Positions 16,444 to 24,906 are shown, counted from the stretch's first letter. The stretch is DNA of 25,191 nt from Acidobacteriota bacterium (GCA_021793595.1 JAJYSL010000043.1:1-25191), one strand, 5' to 3'. Translations and numbers: made by a program. The notes: generated by a model from the sequence alone, not told the origin.

Positions 16444-17136
16444 TCATTGGCGCGAGGCCCACTGAAAAGGATTGAAGCTGGAATGCGCATCGAAGGCGTC
16501 TGAACCCTCCGACTTCTTCAGCCAGCCGACCACCGCATAGGTCAGAGGAGTGGCGAGAACTTCGTAGATTACTTTGGTTATATACGCGGAAAAAACCAAT
16601 GCCAGCAATGTCCTATCGGCGGCTTTTCCCCAGAACGCGATCAGCACCACGGTCGCCGTATCGACTGCCTGACCGGTAATTGTGGAGCCGACAGTCCGCG
16701 TCCACAGCCAACGGCCACCCGTCAATAATTTCATCTTCGCCAGCGTGAAGGAATTGGTGAATTCGCCGGCCCAATACGCAATCAGGCTGGCGACTACCAG
16801 CCGTGGGATAAACCCGAAGACAGTAGCGAAGGCCGCTTGATTGTGCCACCCCGGTGCCGGAGGGAGGGCGACCACGATAGCTCCCATAATAGAAAGCAGG
16901 GCAGAGGCAAAGAATCCAATCCAGATGGCGCGACGCGACGCGGCATAACCGTACACCTCCGTGAAAATATCGCCAAAAATATAAGTGATTGGGAATAAAA
17001 GTTCGGCGCCGCTCAGGGTCAATGGGCCAATTTTGCAAATCTTTTGTGCTACCAGGTTGGAAATCAGTAGAACGATGACGAAGATCAGCGTCAGCGTATC
17101 CAGATGTTTGTAGATCCGATCAGCGGGCGCAGGCAT
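16444..17136 (-). CDS. yhhQ: Queuosine-precursor transporter, YhhQ family
   Basis: The 230-residue integral membrane protein has about six hydrophobic segments, the usual length of the YhhQ/VUT family. In characterised members it imports preQ0/preQ1, which feeds queuosine modification of tRNA. Signature regions are LISNLVAQKICKIGPLTLSGAELLFPITYIFGDIFTEVYGY near the N terminus (shown here only as a landmark), VGSTITGQAVDTATVVLIAF and TKVIYEVLATPLTYAVVGWLKK near the end. The ATG at 17136 has only GTAGG directly before it; an in-frame stop close upstream rules out a longer start. I looked upstream for a preQ1 riboswitch and did not find a convincing one. It lies 87 bases after the CHAD gene. Confidence 0.88.
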   Translation of the reverse strand: MPAPADRIYKHLDTLTLIFVIVLLISNLVAQKICKIGPLTLSGAELLFPITYIFGDIFTEVYGYAASRRAIWIGFFASALLSIMGAIVVALPPAPGWHNQAAFATVFGFIPRLVVASLIAYWAGEFTNSFTLAKMKLLTGGRWLWTRTVGSTITGQAVDTATVVLIAFWGKAADRTLLALVFSAYITKVIYEVLATPLTYAVVGWLKKSEGSDAFDAHSSFNPFQWASRQ

Positions 17137-17223
17137 CCTACAATGAAAATATCAGGTATGTACCGCCGATCTACGGAGAAATGATCGCCGCAACTGCGCC
17201 TTTTCGGAGGGATCAGGACTATT

Positions 17224-18033
17224 TCAGGCCCTGTTGCCGGCCAGCGAAGAGCGAATCCGCCGCCTACCCGCTTGTGCCACCGCCAGCGCATGCTTGAGTT
17301 TTTGCTGAGTCGTCTTCCGCAACAAGGGAATCAGTTTGCATTTGGAACCGTGCTGCAAGTGATCGCGCGCAATGATCACTAGTTGTTGCCAATCGTGCCA
17401 TTCGCCAATGGCATCCTTGACCTGGCCCAGGGTTTCAATCAATCCTCGATCGGCCGCGTTCTTTTCCATCTCTAACATGTAGCGCAATTCTTTAATCTGC
17501 AGCCGGTAGGGATGCAGATTGTGTTCCGTCAAACGAACCGGCTCGGTCAATTCGCGCTGTAGACGAAGCTCGGACAGCATCGCGTGTCCGGGTGCATTCT
17601 GACTGGCCGCGACATTTTCTACAGAAGCATCCAGGTGGGTGCCTGTTCGCTTCAAACGTCGGCGCAGCGATTCACCATGCTTGACTGCAAAGGAATACAG
17701 TCGCTGACTTCGGTGTGCATGTTCCGCGCCCAGGAACTCAAGTAGCTGAACCGCGCAGTCTTCTTCGCCGGTGTTTAGTCCGGCGATATATCCGGTCAGC
17801 ACATCCAGGTTGCGCACCTTTCCGGCGCGGCGGCGCAACTTCGCCAACGTGCGCAGCAGGCGCCGCTCATTCGCATTGGAATCAAGCGCCAGGGCCTGCA
17901 TGGCGGCCTCAAATCTACGAATGGTCGTGCGCAAAGAATGAACCTGTTTGGGTGTTGCATGTTTCGGCGCGTGCTTCAGAAAGCGTCTCAAGTTGCGAAT
18001 GTCTTTTTGAATTCTGCCGAGATCGAACGCCAT
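17224..18033 (-). CDS. CHAD-domain protein
   Basis: The approximately 269-residue all-helical basic protein matches the CHAD domain (conserved histidine alpha-helical domain). It shows His and Arg spaced on helices (VHSLRTTIRRFEAAM, LRRRAGKVRNLDVL) and a later YRLQIKELRYMLE block. CHAD proteins bind inorganic polyphosphate through these basic faces and are often found near polyphosphate enzymes or granules; no such partner is visible here. There is no signal peptide, so it is probably cytoplasmic. The frame can be opened at a TTG at 18051, but the ATG at 18033 is preferred because it has GGCGG seven bases upstream. It is the first gene of a probable pair with the YhhQ transporter; no functional link between the two is evident. 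Confidence 0.85.
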   Translation of the reverse strand: MAFDLGRIQKDIRNLRRFLKHAPKHATPKQVHSLRTTIRRFEAAMQALALDSNANERRLLRTLAKLRRRAGKVRNLDVLTGYIAGLNTGEEDCAVQLLEFLGAEHAHRSQRLYSFAVKHGESLRRRLKRTGTHLDASVENVAASQNAPGHAMLSELRLQRELTEPVRLTEHNLHPYRLQIKELRYMLEMEKNAADRGLIETLGQVKDAIGEWHDWQQLVIIARDHLQHGSKCKLIPLLRKTTQQKLKHALAVAQAGRRRIRSSLAGNRA

Positions 18034-18261
18034 GGTGTCGCCGCCAACCAACCCTGAAATGGACGATGGGGTTTTGGTTTTTTGTGGTTGCGCGTGAAAG
18101 GTTTCGAAGAAATTGGAGTCCGACGCATCCCGTAGCGCGCAGTTGCATCTGTCACGTAATGTAAAGCTTCAGGATATGCCTGAACAAGGATGCATGCCGA
18201 CAGTTCGTTGAAACCAACGAAAAAGCAGCGCGGTAAAAGACTCTAATCGAAAAAGGATGTC

Positions 18262-20550
18262 GTGTTAAGGGCGAGATTATTGGTGATTGCTATGGTTCTC
18301 TGGGTGGGATGCATGGCAGCGTCTGCCCAGCAAGCCATGTCTGTGTATTCGGGAAAGATCGTCGGGCCTACAGCCGAGCCAATCGTGGGTGCAACGATTC
18401 AACTCGAAATTTTGCAGCATACCCTGCTTCTGGTCAGTGATGAAAGCGGAGACTTTCAGGTTTCAACAAAATTGAACGGGCCGGCCACGCTGGTCCTCAA
18501 AATTCCCGGGTATGCGCCTCTGACGGAGCGCCTGCTGCCAAATCTGCCGCGCACCATCACCCTGGCGCTGGCGACAAATGCTCAACGAGTCGTCGTTACA
18601 GCTGATCGTACGGCGCTTGCGTTGAATCAGTCCGCCGATACAGTTCGAGTTGTTTCGCAGAAGGCGATGCAGCAAACTGCAAACCTTACGGTCGGCGATC
18701 AACTGCGCCAAGTGACAGGACTGCAATTTTTTCGCCGCTCCAGCACTTTGGTGGCGAACCCAACCTCTCAGGGTGTCTCCCTGCGCGGCCTGGGTTCCAC
18801 CTCGGCGAGCCGCACGCTGGTGCTGGCGGGACATGTTCCGCTGAACGATCCCTTCGGTGGCTGGGTATTCTGGGATCAGCTGCCATCACTGGCTATCCAA
18901 GACGTGGAAGTGGTACGCGGCGGCGCCTCGGATCTGTATGGGAACAGCGCGATCGGCGGGGTCATCAACATGATCGAGCGTCAGCCGGGGCCGACAGCTT
19001 ATGCCATCGATACAGGTTACGCACAGGAGAATACCCCCCATGCGGCTGTGCTCGGGACAACGGCACGGGGGCCGTGGTCCGGGCTGGCGGCTGCCGACTG
19101 GCTGCGAACAGATGGTTATATTCAGGTGGCTCCGGCTGCTCGCGGCCCGGTCGATACCCCCGCAAATGTTCATTATCAGAATGGCGAACTGGATGGGCGG
19201 CGCACTTTCACGGAGCGGGGAGATGCCTATCTTCGTGGCAATTTTCTGAACGAGGCACGCGCCAATGGCACACCCTTACAAAAAAACCGCAACCGCCTCT
19301 GGAGGTATACCGGGGGCACCGATTGGACAACAGAAAATGCGGGCGTGTTTGCCGGGCAGTTGTTCGGAGTCCAGGAGCATTATCAGCAGAGTTTTTCTGC
19401 GACGAGCGCAGGACAGTTGAGCGAATTTCTCACGCGGCTGCAGCATGTAGATGTGCAACAGTTTGGCGGATCTGTTCAATGGACCAGGTCGCTCCGTCCG
19501 TGGCTGATGCTGATTGCGGGTGCCGATGGAAATGATGTTCGCGCCTCGGATGATGAAACTCCGATCAAAAACGGCCTGCCAAATGGATTGGCGGATACGT
19601 CAGCGCGTCAGCGCGACATTGGCGAATACATGGAAGGGCTGGTACAGACGAAGAACTGGACCGTGGCCGGTTCCGTGCGAGGGGACGACTTTCTAAATCT
19701 AGATGCGGTGCAATTTACGCAGTTTGGGACTGCACCGATCACGACAACAAATATTCCCAACCGAAGTGAGGCGCTGGCGAATCCTCGCCTTGGCATCGTG
19801 CGGCGAATGGATGAATATGTTTCGCTGACCGGTTCGGTGTATCGCGCGTTCCGCTCTCCGACGATGAATGAGCTGTACCGGCGATTCCAGGTCGGCCAGG
19901 CAGTCACGTTGCCGAATCCGAACCTGCTCTCCGAGCGCGCGACGGGATGGGAGACGGGGCTCCAGTTTTCTTTGCCCTCTCGCAATACTGTTGTTCGCGC
20001 CAGCTATTTCTGGACCGAAGTGAATCGTCCAGTGACGTCGCTGACCCTCAGCGTGACTCCCACGCAGATTTTGGAGCAGCGCGAAAACCTTGGGCAAATC
20101 CGCAGCCGTGGCGTATCGCTCGACTACGAGTCCCAACCTCTCTCCTGGCTTTCGATCACCGGCGGATATCAATATGCGAACGCAACCGTGACGCAGTTTG
20201 TGCAGGATCCCAGCCTGGTCGGAAAATGGATTCCTCAAGTCGCCCACAACATGGCGACCGCACAGGTCACCGCCACCAAGCCGAAGATCGGTCTGGTCGA
20301 GCTGCTGGGAACGATCAGTGGGCGGCAATACGATGACGATCAGAACAGGTTTCTGCTGCATGGTTATTTTCAGCTGGACGCCTATGCAGCCCACAGCCTC
20401 GGTGCGCGCACGGAAATTTACGGCGCCGTCAGCAACATATTCAATCGAGACATTGAAGTTGGCCGCACCCCGCTCCTGACGCTGGGTACGCCTCGTATGG
20501 CGAGCATTGGCATTCGTTTTCATTCCAGGGACTGGAATGCTGGGCACTAG
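18262..20550 (+). CDS. TonB-dependent outer-membrane receptor
   Basis: The 762-residue receptor has a Sec signal peptide (VIAMVLWVGCMAASAQ), an N-terminal carboxypeptidase-regulatory-like domain (about 28-105, SGKIVGPTAEPIVGATIQLE) and then the plug domain (about 120-235). The plug has the expected NPTSQGVSLRGLGSTSASR and DVEVVRGGASDLYGNSAIGG motifs. The rest is a 22-strand type barrel ending at MASIGIRF, with a short extra tail (HSRDWNAGH). It would import a ligand such as a siderophore, cobalamin or oligosaccharide using TonB energy; the ligand cannot be told from sequence. No obvious TonB box is seen after the signal. The start is GTG with AAAAGGA five bases before it. It is first in a plus-strand run with the amine oxidase, 30 bases downstream. 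Confidence 0.9.
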   Translation: MLRARLLVIAMVLWVGCMAASAQQAMSVYSGKIVGPTAEPIVGATIQLEILQHTLLLVSDESGDFQVSTKLNGPATLVLKIPGYAPLTERLLPNLPRTITLALATNAQRVVVTADRTALALNQSADTVRVVSQKAMQQTANLTVGDQLRQVTGLQFFRRSSTLVANPTSQGVSLRGLGSTSASRTLVLAGHVPLNDPFGGWVFWDQLPSLAIQDVEVVRGGASDLYGNSAIGGVINMIERQPGPTAYAIDTGYAQENTPHAAVLGTTARGPWSGLAAADWLRTDGYIQVAPAARGPVDTPANVHYQNGELDGRRTFTERGDAYLRGNFLNEARANGTPLQKNRNRLWRYTGGTDWTTENAGVFAGQLFGVQEHYQQSFSATSAGQLSEFLTRLQHVDVQQFGGSVQWTRSLRPWLMLIAGADGNDVRASDDETPIKNGLPNGLADTSARQRDIGEYMEGLVQTKNWTVAGSVRGDDFLNLDAVQFTQFGTAPITTTNIPNRSEALANPRLGIVRRMDEYVSLTGSVYRAFRSPTMNELYRRFQVGQAVTLPNPNLLSERATGWETGLQFSLPSRNTVVRASYFWTEVNRPVTSLTLSVTPTQILEQRENLGQIRSRGVSLDYESQPLSWLSITGGYQYANATVTQFVQDPSLVGKWIPQVAHNMATAQVTATKPKIGLVELLGTISGRQYDDDQNRFLLHGYFQLDAYAAHSLGARTEIYGAVSNIFNRDIEVGRTPLLTLGTPRMASIGIRFHSRDWNAGH

Positions 20551-20580
20551 ATCCGCCGCATCCTATTGAACGTGTCGGAA

Positions 20581-21876
20581 ATGAACCACGACGTCATCGT
20601 ACTAGGCGCAGGAATCGCGGGGCTGACTGCGGCTCGACAGCTTGCAATCGCAGGGTTGCGCGTGCACGTGGTGGAGGCTCGAAATCGAGTGGGCGGCAGA
20701 ATTTTCAGCCACAACGTGGGCCAGGAAGTTGTCGAATTGGGTGCGGAATTTGTTCATGGGAAGCCGCCAATTCTATGGAACCTGATGGAAGAAGCGGGTT
20801 TGCAAACCTGCGAGTTCGATGGGAAACGGTTCTGTTGGGACAATGACTTGCTGCAAGAATGCTGCGATGATTTTGGCCAGGACTTCAAATGGCTGGAGGC
20901 GCTGAAGGATTGGCATGGCGAGGATTGTTCGTTCGCGGAGTATCTCGCAATTATGCGCGTCCCTCAGGCAAGCCGAAAACGTCTGATTGGATTTGTCGAG
21001 GGATTCAATGCCGCCGATCATCGAGTCATCGGGGTGGCAGCCTTGGCCAAGCAGCAGGCGATCGAAGACGCGACGGAAGGCGATCGCTTGTTCCGCGTTC
21101 GCGGCGGCTATGCGCAGGTGCCGGAATTTCTGGCGCGCCAGATCGAGCATCTGGGCGGGACCGTCTCCATGGAGACTCGTGCAATCGCGATTCGATGGAA
21201 GCAGGGAAATGTCGGAGTTGAGTGCCTGCACAAAGGGGAAGTCCTGGCGTATCGAGCAGGCGCCGTTGTGATCGCGCTGCCCCTGGGTGTACTGCAGTCG
21301 GGCGCGCTGACAATCTCTCCATCGCCGAAGCAAGCGATGAACCTGTTGTCGCAGATTCGTGTCGGCCATGCTTGCCGCACGGTCCTGCTCTTTCGCCGCA
21401 TGTTTTGGACTGACTCCGCTGCTCGGCATGGCGTCCACGGCCTCGATGCATTGAGCTTTCTTCATGCTCCCAGCGAATTGTTTCCCGTTTGGTGGACCAA
21501 GTTTCCCGAGGAGTCATCAACCCTGGTCGCGTGGGCCGGGGGACCGCGTGCCGATGCCATCGCCGGCCGTGCACGCGAGGAGTTGGAGGACGAAGCCCTC
21601 GGTGAGCTGGCAAAAATGTTTACAGTCGAGGACGCACGGCTCCGCGATTTGCTGGTTCGAACCGATTCGCATAATTGGCAGACGGACCCGCTTGCCCTCG
21701 GCTCCTACAGTTACTTGCCCACCGGTGCACTGCACGTTCCGGATGCTCTCAGCGAGGTCATTAAGTCGACGCTCTTCTTCGCCGGGGAACACACGGATAC
21801 GACAGGGAACTGGGGAACAGTTCATGGCGCGATGGAAAGCGGACTGCGTGCGGCGCATCAGGTACTGCATCGATAG
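20581..21876 (+). CDS. Flavin-containing amine oxidase / NAD(P)-FAD oxidoreductase
   Basis: The approximately 431-residue protein is of the monoamine-oxidase-like FAD superfamily, predicted to oxidise an amine or a related C-N or C-C bond. The FAD-binding Rossmann motif is plain at the N terminus: Gly9-x-Gly11-x-x-Gly14 in VLGAGIAGLTAARQL, Glu32 at the end of strand 2, and then RVGGRIFS. The C-terminal FAD-binding motif is LFFAGEHTDTTGNWGTVHGAMESG. The middle carries the typical substrate domain (VVIALPLGVLQ). No signal peptide is seen, so the protein is cytoplasmic. The start is uncertain: ATG at 20581 matches family N termini, while TTG at 20566 is in frame and also lacks a good ribosome-binding site. 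The short gap to the TonB receptor suggests co-transcription, so it could act on the imported compound; this is inference. Confidence 0.85.
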   Translation: MNHDVIVLGAGIAGLTAARQLAIAGLRVHVVEARNRVGGRIFSHNVGQEVVELGAEFVHGKPPILWNLMEEAGLQTCEFDGKRFCWDNDLLQECCDDFGQDFKWLEALKDWHGEDCSFAEYLAIMRVPQASRKRLIGFVEGFNAADHRVIGVAALAKQQAIEDATEGDRLFRVRGGYAQVPEFLARQIEHLGGTVSMETRAIAIRWKQGNVGVECLHKGEVLAYRAGAVVIALPLGVLQSGALTISPSPKQAMNLLSQIRVGHACRTVLLFRRMFWTDSAARHGVHGLDALSFLHAPSELFPVWWTKFPEESSTLVAWAGGPRADAIAGRAREELEDEALGELAKMFTVEDARLRDLLVRTDSHNWQTDPLALGSYSYLPTGALHVPDALSEVIKSTLFFAGEHTDTTGNWGTVHGAMESGLRAAHQVLHR

Positions 21877-22044
21877 TCGACGCGACCCTGCGCGAGAAAT
21901 CATCGCTTCGCAGTTCGATCTGGCGAAATGCAAGATCACCGCATCCAACGACATCTGCGAGACAACTGTGACGATGCTGCATCGACACGCTCCTCGACGC
22001 GACTTTTTGTGGTCAGCAGCGTATTTTTAAGGAAGGAGTTTTTT

Positions 22045-23352
22045 TTGATCCATCCGCAAAAAAACGGCGTTCGAACTTCCGCGCCGCACGGGGGCGAGCA
22101 GGGATATTTGCTGCTGGGACTGCTTTTCTTGTTTGTCATCATTCTCATTGGGCTGGCTCTCGCAGCCCCGAAGATGGCGAAAGAGATCCAGCGCGAAAAA
22201 GAAGCGGAAACCGTGCATCGCGGCGAAGAATATAAGCGCGCCATCCAGCTCTATTACCGCAAGTTCGGAACCTATCCCACTTCGGTTGACCAGTTGAAAG
22301 AAACCGACCAGCTCCGCTTCCTGCGTCAGGATTACATCGATCCCCTGACCGGAAAGAAGGATTGGAAGTTGTTGTATTTGGGGCAGGTTCAGATGGTGAC
22401 GCTGGGTTTCTTTGGACAGGAAGTTCAGGCCGCCGGCGCGATGCCTGGAGCCGGGATGCCGGGCGCCACTGCAGCGACTGGAATGTCGGGAGCGGGAGGC
22501 ATGACCGGAGGCATTGGCGGCAGCAGCCCGATGGGCGCTTCCGGCGGTGTATTTGGCGCTTCGTCAGGTCCCGGCTCGAATTCCCCGACGGGCGGCGGAC
22601 TCAACAGCAATTCCAATAGTAGCGACAGTTTCTTCAACGATTCCTCTAACTCCAACAACGACTCCGGCAGCGGAGGCCCGAACGAAAACGCCTTGCCTAA
22701 CGGCGCTGAGAATGGCCCATCTGCCTCGACATCCACTGGCGATAGCGTCGGCAATGAAAATTCCGGCGGCATCGGTGGCGGAGGATCGTCACCAGGCGCG
22801 CCAATGAACAGCGGTCCCGGCGGAATGAATTCAGGCGGGACAAACTCGGGAAGCATCTTCGGTTCCAACAACTCGCAGGGCAACGGATCATTCGGGAGCG
22901 CAAGCGGCACGCCCAGCGTCCCGGGGCTGCCGGGAAGCACTGCAGCTGGCGGTGGACTGAATGGCTCGGCTGCCTCTGGCGGGCCCATCGTAGGGGTAAC
23001 GGTTCCGTTGAAGAAAGCGTCCATCCTCGTCTATCGCAAGAAGAAGATCTACAACCAATGGCAGTTTGTCTACAATCCGCAGGAGGAGATCACGGCAGCC
23101 GTCGGGCAGGGCAATGGGCAAGCTCCCGGAGGAGGTATTGGCACTCCGGCAGGGATGTCGTCGCCCGGCATGGGCGGCTCAGGCAGCAGCAGCCCCTTCG
23201 GCAGTTCTGGGCTGGGATCGAGCGGCGGGGGAATGGGCTCCTCAAACGGAGCATTTGGGTCGGGCAGCGGCGGGTTTGGACCAAGTCCATCCGGATCGAA
23301 CGGTTCGCCGGATAGCTCCAATTCAAGCCAGAGTCAGTCAAACCCATTTTAA
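22045..23352 (+). CDS. Pseudopilin-like (GspG-type) protein with Gly/Ser-rich low-complexity region
   Basis: The 435-residue protein starts with a type IV pilin-like leader ending Glu-Gln-Gly20, followed by a 25-residue hydrophobic helix (YLLLGLLFLFVIILIGLALA). The next segment, KEIQREKEAETVHRGEEYKRA, continues as a helix and then IQLYYRKFGTYPTSVDQL, typical of GspG/major pseudopilins. Position +5 of the mature chain, normally Glu, is Gly25. After about residue 130 come about 180 residues rich in Gly, Ser, Asn and Met. A short ordered patch (VPLKKASILVYRKKKIYNQWQFVYNP) follows, and then a second Gly/Ser tail. The TTG start at 22045 is chosen for GGAAGGAG six bases upstream; an ATG at 21928 would add residues without coding character. 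Role in a secretion or pilus-like system is inferred. No other T2SS genes are present in the window. Confidence 0.72.
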   Translation: MIHPQKNGVRTSAPHGGEQGYLLLGLLFLFVIILIGLALAAPKMAKEIQREKEAETVHRGEEYKRAIQLYYRKFGTYPTSVDQLKETDQLRFLRQDYIDPLTGKKDWKLLYLGQVQMVTLGFFGQEVQAAGAMPGAGMPGATAATGMSGAGGMTGGIGGSSPMGASGGVFGASSGPGSNSPTGGGLNSNSNSSDSFFNDSSNSNNDSGSGGPNENALPNGAENGPSASTSTGDSVGNENSGGIGGGGSSPGAPMNSGPGGMNSGGTNSGSIFGSNNSQGNGSFGSASGTPSVPGLPGSTAAGGGLNGSAASGGPIVGVTVPLKKASILVYRKKKIYNQWQFVYNPQEEITAAVGQGNGQAPGGGIGTPAGMSSPGMGGSGSSSPFGSSGLGSSGGGMGSSNGAFGSGSGGFGPSPSGSNGSPDSSNSSQSQSNPF

Positions 23353-23372
23353 CGAAACCAGATTTGCCAATA

Positions 23373-23403
23373 AAAAACCTCGGCCGCATGGCACGAGGTT
23401 TTT
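23373..23403 (+). terminator. Intrinsic terminator after the pseudopilin-like gene
   Basis: The stem AAAAACCTCG/CGAGGTTTTT (23373-23382 with 23394-23403) has an inner GCC/GGC extension around GCAT and one bulged A. It lies 20 bases after the stop, and its 3' arm ends in a T-run. Because its 5' arm begins with an A-run, it can also work on the other strand. Confidence 0.8.
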
Positions 23404-23430
23404 CCATTTGATGAACTCAACATGTGCGCA

Positions 23431-23464
23431 CCAAAAAAGCGATGTATTCGCAAGAATACATCGC
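23431..23464 (-). terminator. Intrinsic terminator after the Fe-S carrier gene
   Basis: A perfect 11-bp stem, GCGATGTATTC/GAATACATCGC at 23439-23464, has a four-base loop. On the minus strand it is followed by TTTTTT (the A-run before it on the plus strand). It lies 26 bases past the stop of the minus-strand carrier gene and fits a textbook Rho-independent terminator. Confidence 0.88.
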
Positions 23465-23490
23465 CCTTCGAGAAGACTTCTGCTGCGAAC

Positions 23491-23862
23491 TTATGCGCTG
23501 AAGGAAGACCCGCAGCCGCAGGTGCTCTTGACGTTAGGATTCTCAAACTTAAATCCGGCCGCCTCCAGAGTTTCGACATAGTCCACGACGCAGCCGCCCA
23601 GATACATCAGGGAGGTGGAGTCGACGAAGACCTTTAAACCGTCGAAATTCAACACCTTGTCCATCATTCCGGACTGATTCTCAAACGACATGGAATATTG
23701 GAAGCCGGAGCAGCCGCCGCCCACTACACCCAGCCGCAATCCCGCAGGAACTGGATCCTGGGTCGCCATAATTTCGCGAACCTTCTTGATCGCCTCTGGG
23801 GTCAATGTGACTGGCGGAGCCTTGACGGTTTCAGTGGTTGGAGTCTGTGTGGTTGTTGCCAT
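23491..23862 (-). CDS. erpA: Iron-sulfur cluster carrier/insertion protein, A-type (ErpA/IscA)
   Basis: The 123-residue A-type carrier passes Fe-S clusters from the scaffold to apo-proteins in the cytoplasm. The three cluster-binding cysteines are in place: Cys51 in VVGGGCSGFQY, and Cys115 and Cys117 in STCGCGSSF. The core from about residue 18 (VTLTPEAIKKVREIM) matches the HesB/IscA/ErpA family throughout. A Thr/Pro-rich 15-residue N-terminal extension precedes it. The ATG at 23862 has AGGG nine bases upstream. The gene stands alone with its own terminator, so a general housekeeping role is likely. Within A-type carriers, ErpA versus IscA or SufA cannot be separated firmly by eye; the isolated setting favours ErpA. 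Confidence 0.88.
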   Translation of the reverse strand: MATTTQTPTTETVKAPPVTLTPEAIKKVREIMATQDPVPAGLRLGVVGGGCSGFQYSMSFENQSGMMDKVLNFDGLKVFVDSTSLMYLGGCVVDYVETLEAAGFKFENPNVKSTCGCGSSFSA

Positions 23863-24136
23863 TATGGATAGCCCTCGCGTTTCTTCTACGTCTTATGATA
23901 CGGCGAAACGCATCGCAAAACAATCGGGAAATCCGCGCAACTCGCGCAATCTCGTCCCGCCATACCGCTTATATGGTGATGCAAAAGACTTGTGGCGGAT
24001 GCAAAGAATCTTCTACCCATACCATCAATTTTGGGAGTAGGATACAGGCGAAAGTGGTGTAGGCGCGTGGACGGCACGTAATTCGCGTGGACACCGGAAT
24101 ACTATAACTGACTACAACCGATCGCGAGGTCATCTT

Positions 24137-24406
24137 ATGAGCTACGTATTGGTTATTTGGATCGTTTGGGGAGCATTAGGACTCGTTTTGCTGGGCTTGA
24201 TTGTATATCGGAGCACCATCACGCGCTCGGAAGAGGATCAGCTGTTCCTTGAAGAGACATCCACCATGCAACAACAGGAGCAAGAGCTCATCATGAAGAA
24301 GGTGAAACCTGTTGAGAACATGATTCGTATCTGCGGAGGCGCAGAAGGCGTGGTGACGCTTGGAATTCTGGCCTTCTACCTGATGGATGCGCTGCGCCAA
24401 TTTTGA
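24137..24406 (+). CDS. Small two-TM membrane protein of unknown function
   Basis: The 89-residue protein has an N-terminal membrane helix (about 4-26, VLVIWIVWGALGLVLLGLIV) and a charged, Glu/Gln-rich middle (EEDQLFLEETSTMQQQEQELI). A second hydrophobic stretch lies near the end (about 70-86, GVVTLGILAFYLMDAL). The middle is likely coiled-coil. I do not recognise a family. The ATG has AGGT seven bases before it. It stands alone between the divergent Fe-S carrier gene and the small Cys-rich gene. It is probably an inner-membrane hairpin with a cytoplasmic or periplasmic linker; no function is proposed. Confidence 0.65.
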   Translation: MSYVLVIWIVWGALGLVLLGLIVYRSTITRSEEDQLFLEETSTMQQQEQELIMKKVKPVENMIRICGGAEGVVTLGILAFYLMDALRQF

Positions 24407-24618
24407 CGCGACGATCATAGCGCGAATAGCGTGACGGCGTCGGAATAACCGCTCGAAGCCTGTCTCAGGCGCGAACGGAGAGGGCTTCCCAGTGCATAAT
24501 TCAGACTCCATATTTCACTCTTGGCTCTTGCGGGATGCAGCTGCGACGAGCCCCCGAAGTCAAGTCACCAGGCGATGGAACAAAGCGGAATTTTCCAGAC
24601 GGGATGACAAGGCACTCG

Positions 24619-24906
24619 ATGGTTTGGATTGAACGTTTCACGTGCGACATCTGCGGCAAGCAGCAGGCAGGTGTGGAAGAGAAGTGGTGGATCGCCACCA
24701 ATGAGTGTGCGCCCGCGCTCGACTCCAAGAGCAGCCAGCCCACGCTTAAGCTTACCCCTTGGGCCAATGGCTTGGCCCACAGTGCGGAGAGCAAGCACCT
24801 ATGTGGCGCCGGTTGTGCCCACACCTATCTGGATCGATGGATGGCGGGCTTTCGCGCCGGTACAGAAGCATGCACCGACGCGCCAGTCATTTTTCACCGC
24901 GGTTAA
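24619..24906 (+). CDS. Small Cys-rich protein, possible zinc-binding
   Basis: The 95-residue protein has an N-terminal FTCDICGKQQ and a later HLCGAGCAHTYLDRWM. The CxxC pair and the later Cys/Cys/His cluster suggest one treble-clef or zinc-ribbon-like site. The middle (about 20-60) is less ordered. I recognise no named family. The ATG at 24619 is preferred because AAGG lies six bases upstream; an in-frame ATG at 24604 would add five residues. An overlapping minus-strand open frame has no such pattern and was set aside. It follows the small membrane protein by 212 bases with nothing recognisable between. It could be a regulator or a small metal-site adaptor, unproven. Confidence 0.5.
   Translation: MVWIERFTCDICGKQQAGVEEKWWIATNECAPALDSKSSQPTLKLTPWANGLAHSAESKHLCGAGCAHTYLDRWMAGFRAGTEACTDAPVIFHRG

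Noticed and set aside
17137..17223. preQ1 riboswitch before the YhhQ transporter gene
   Set aside because: I looked for the short preQ1-I stem with an A-rich tail and for preQ1-II features and found neither.
19699..20547. Minus-strand open frame of 282 codons inside the TonB receptor
   Set aside because: It is antisense to the receptor barrel, with no signal, motif or neighbour logic.
20773..21465. Minus-strand open frame of 230 codons inside the amine oxidase gene
   Set aside because: It is antisense to a conserved FAD enzyme and has no recognisable features.
21928..22044. ATG at 21928 as start of the pseudopilin-like gene
   Set aside because: The extra residues lack coding character, no ribosome-binding site is near, and GGAAGGAG stands just before the TTG at 22045.
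22425..23024. Minus-strand open frame of 199 codons, Pro/Leu-rich, opposite the pseudopilin-like gene
   Set aside because: It is the complement of Gly/Ser codons, which naturally reads as Pro/Ala/Leu; no independent support.
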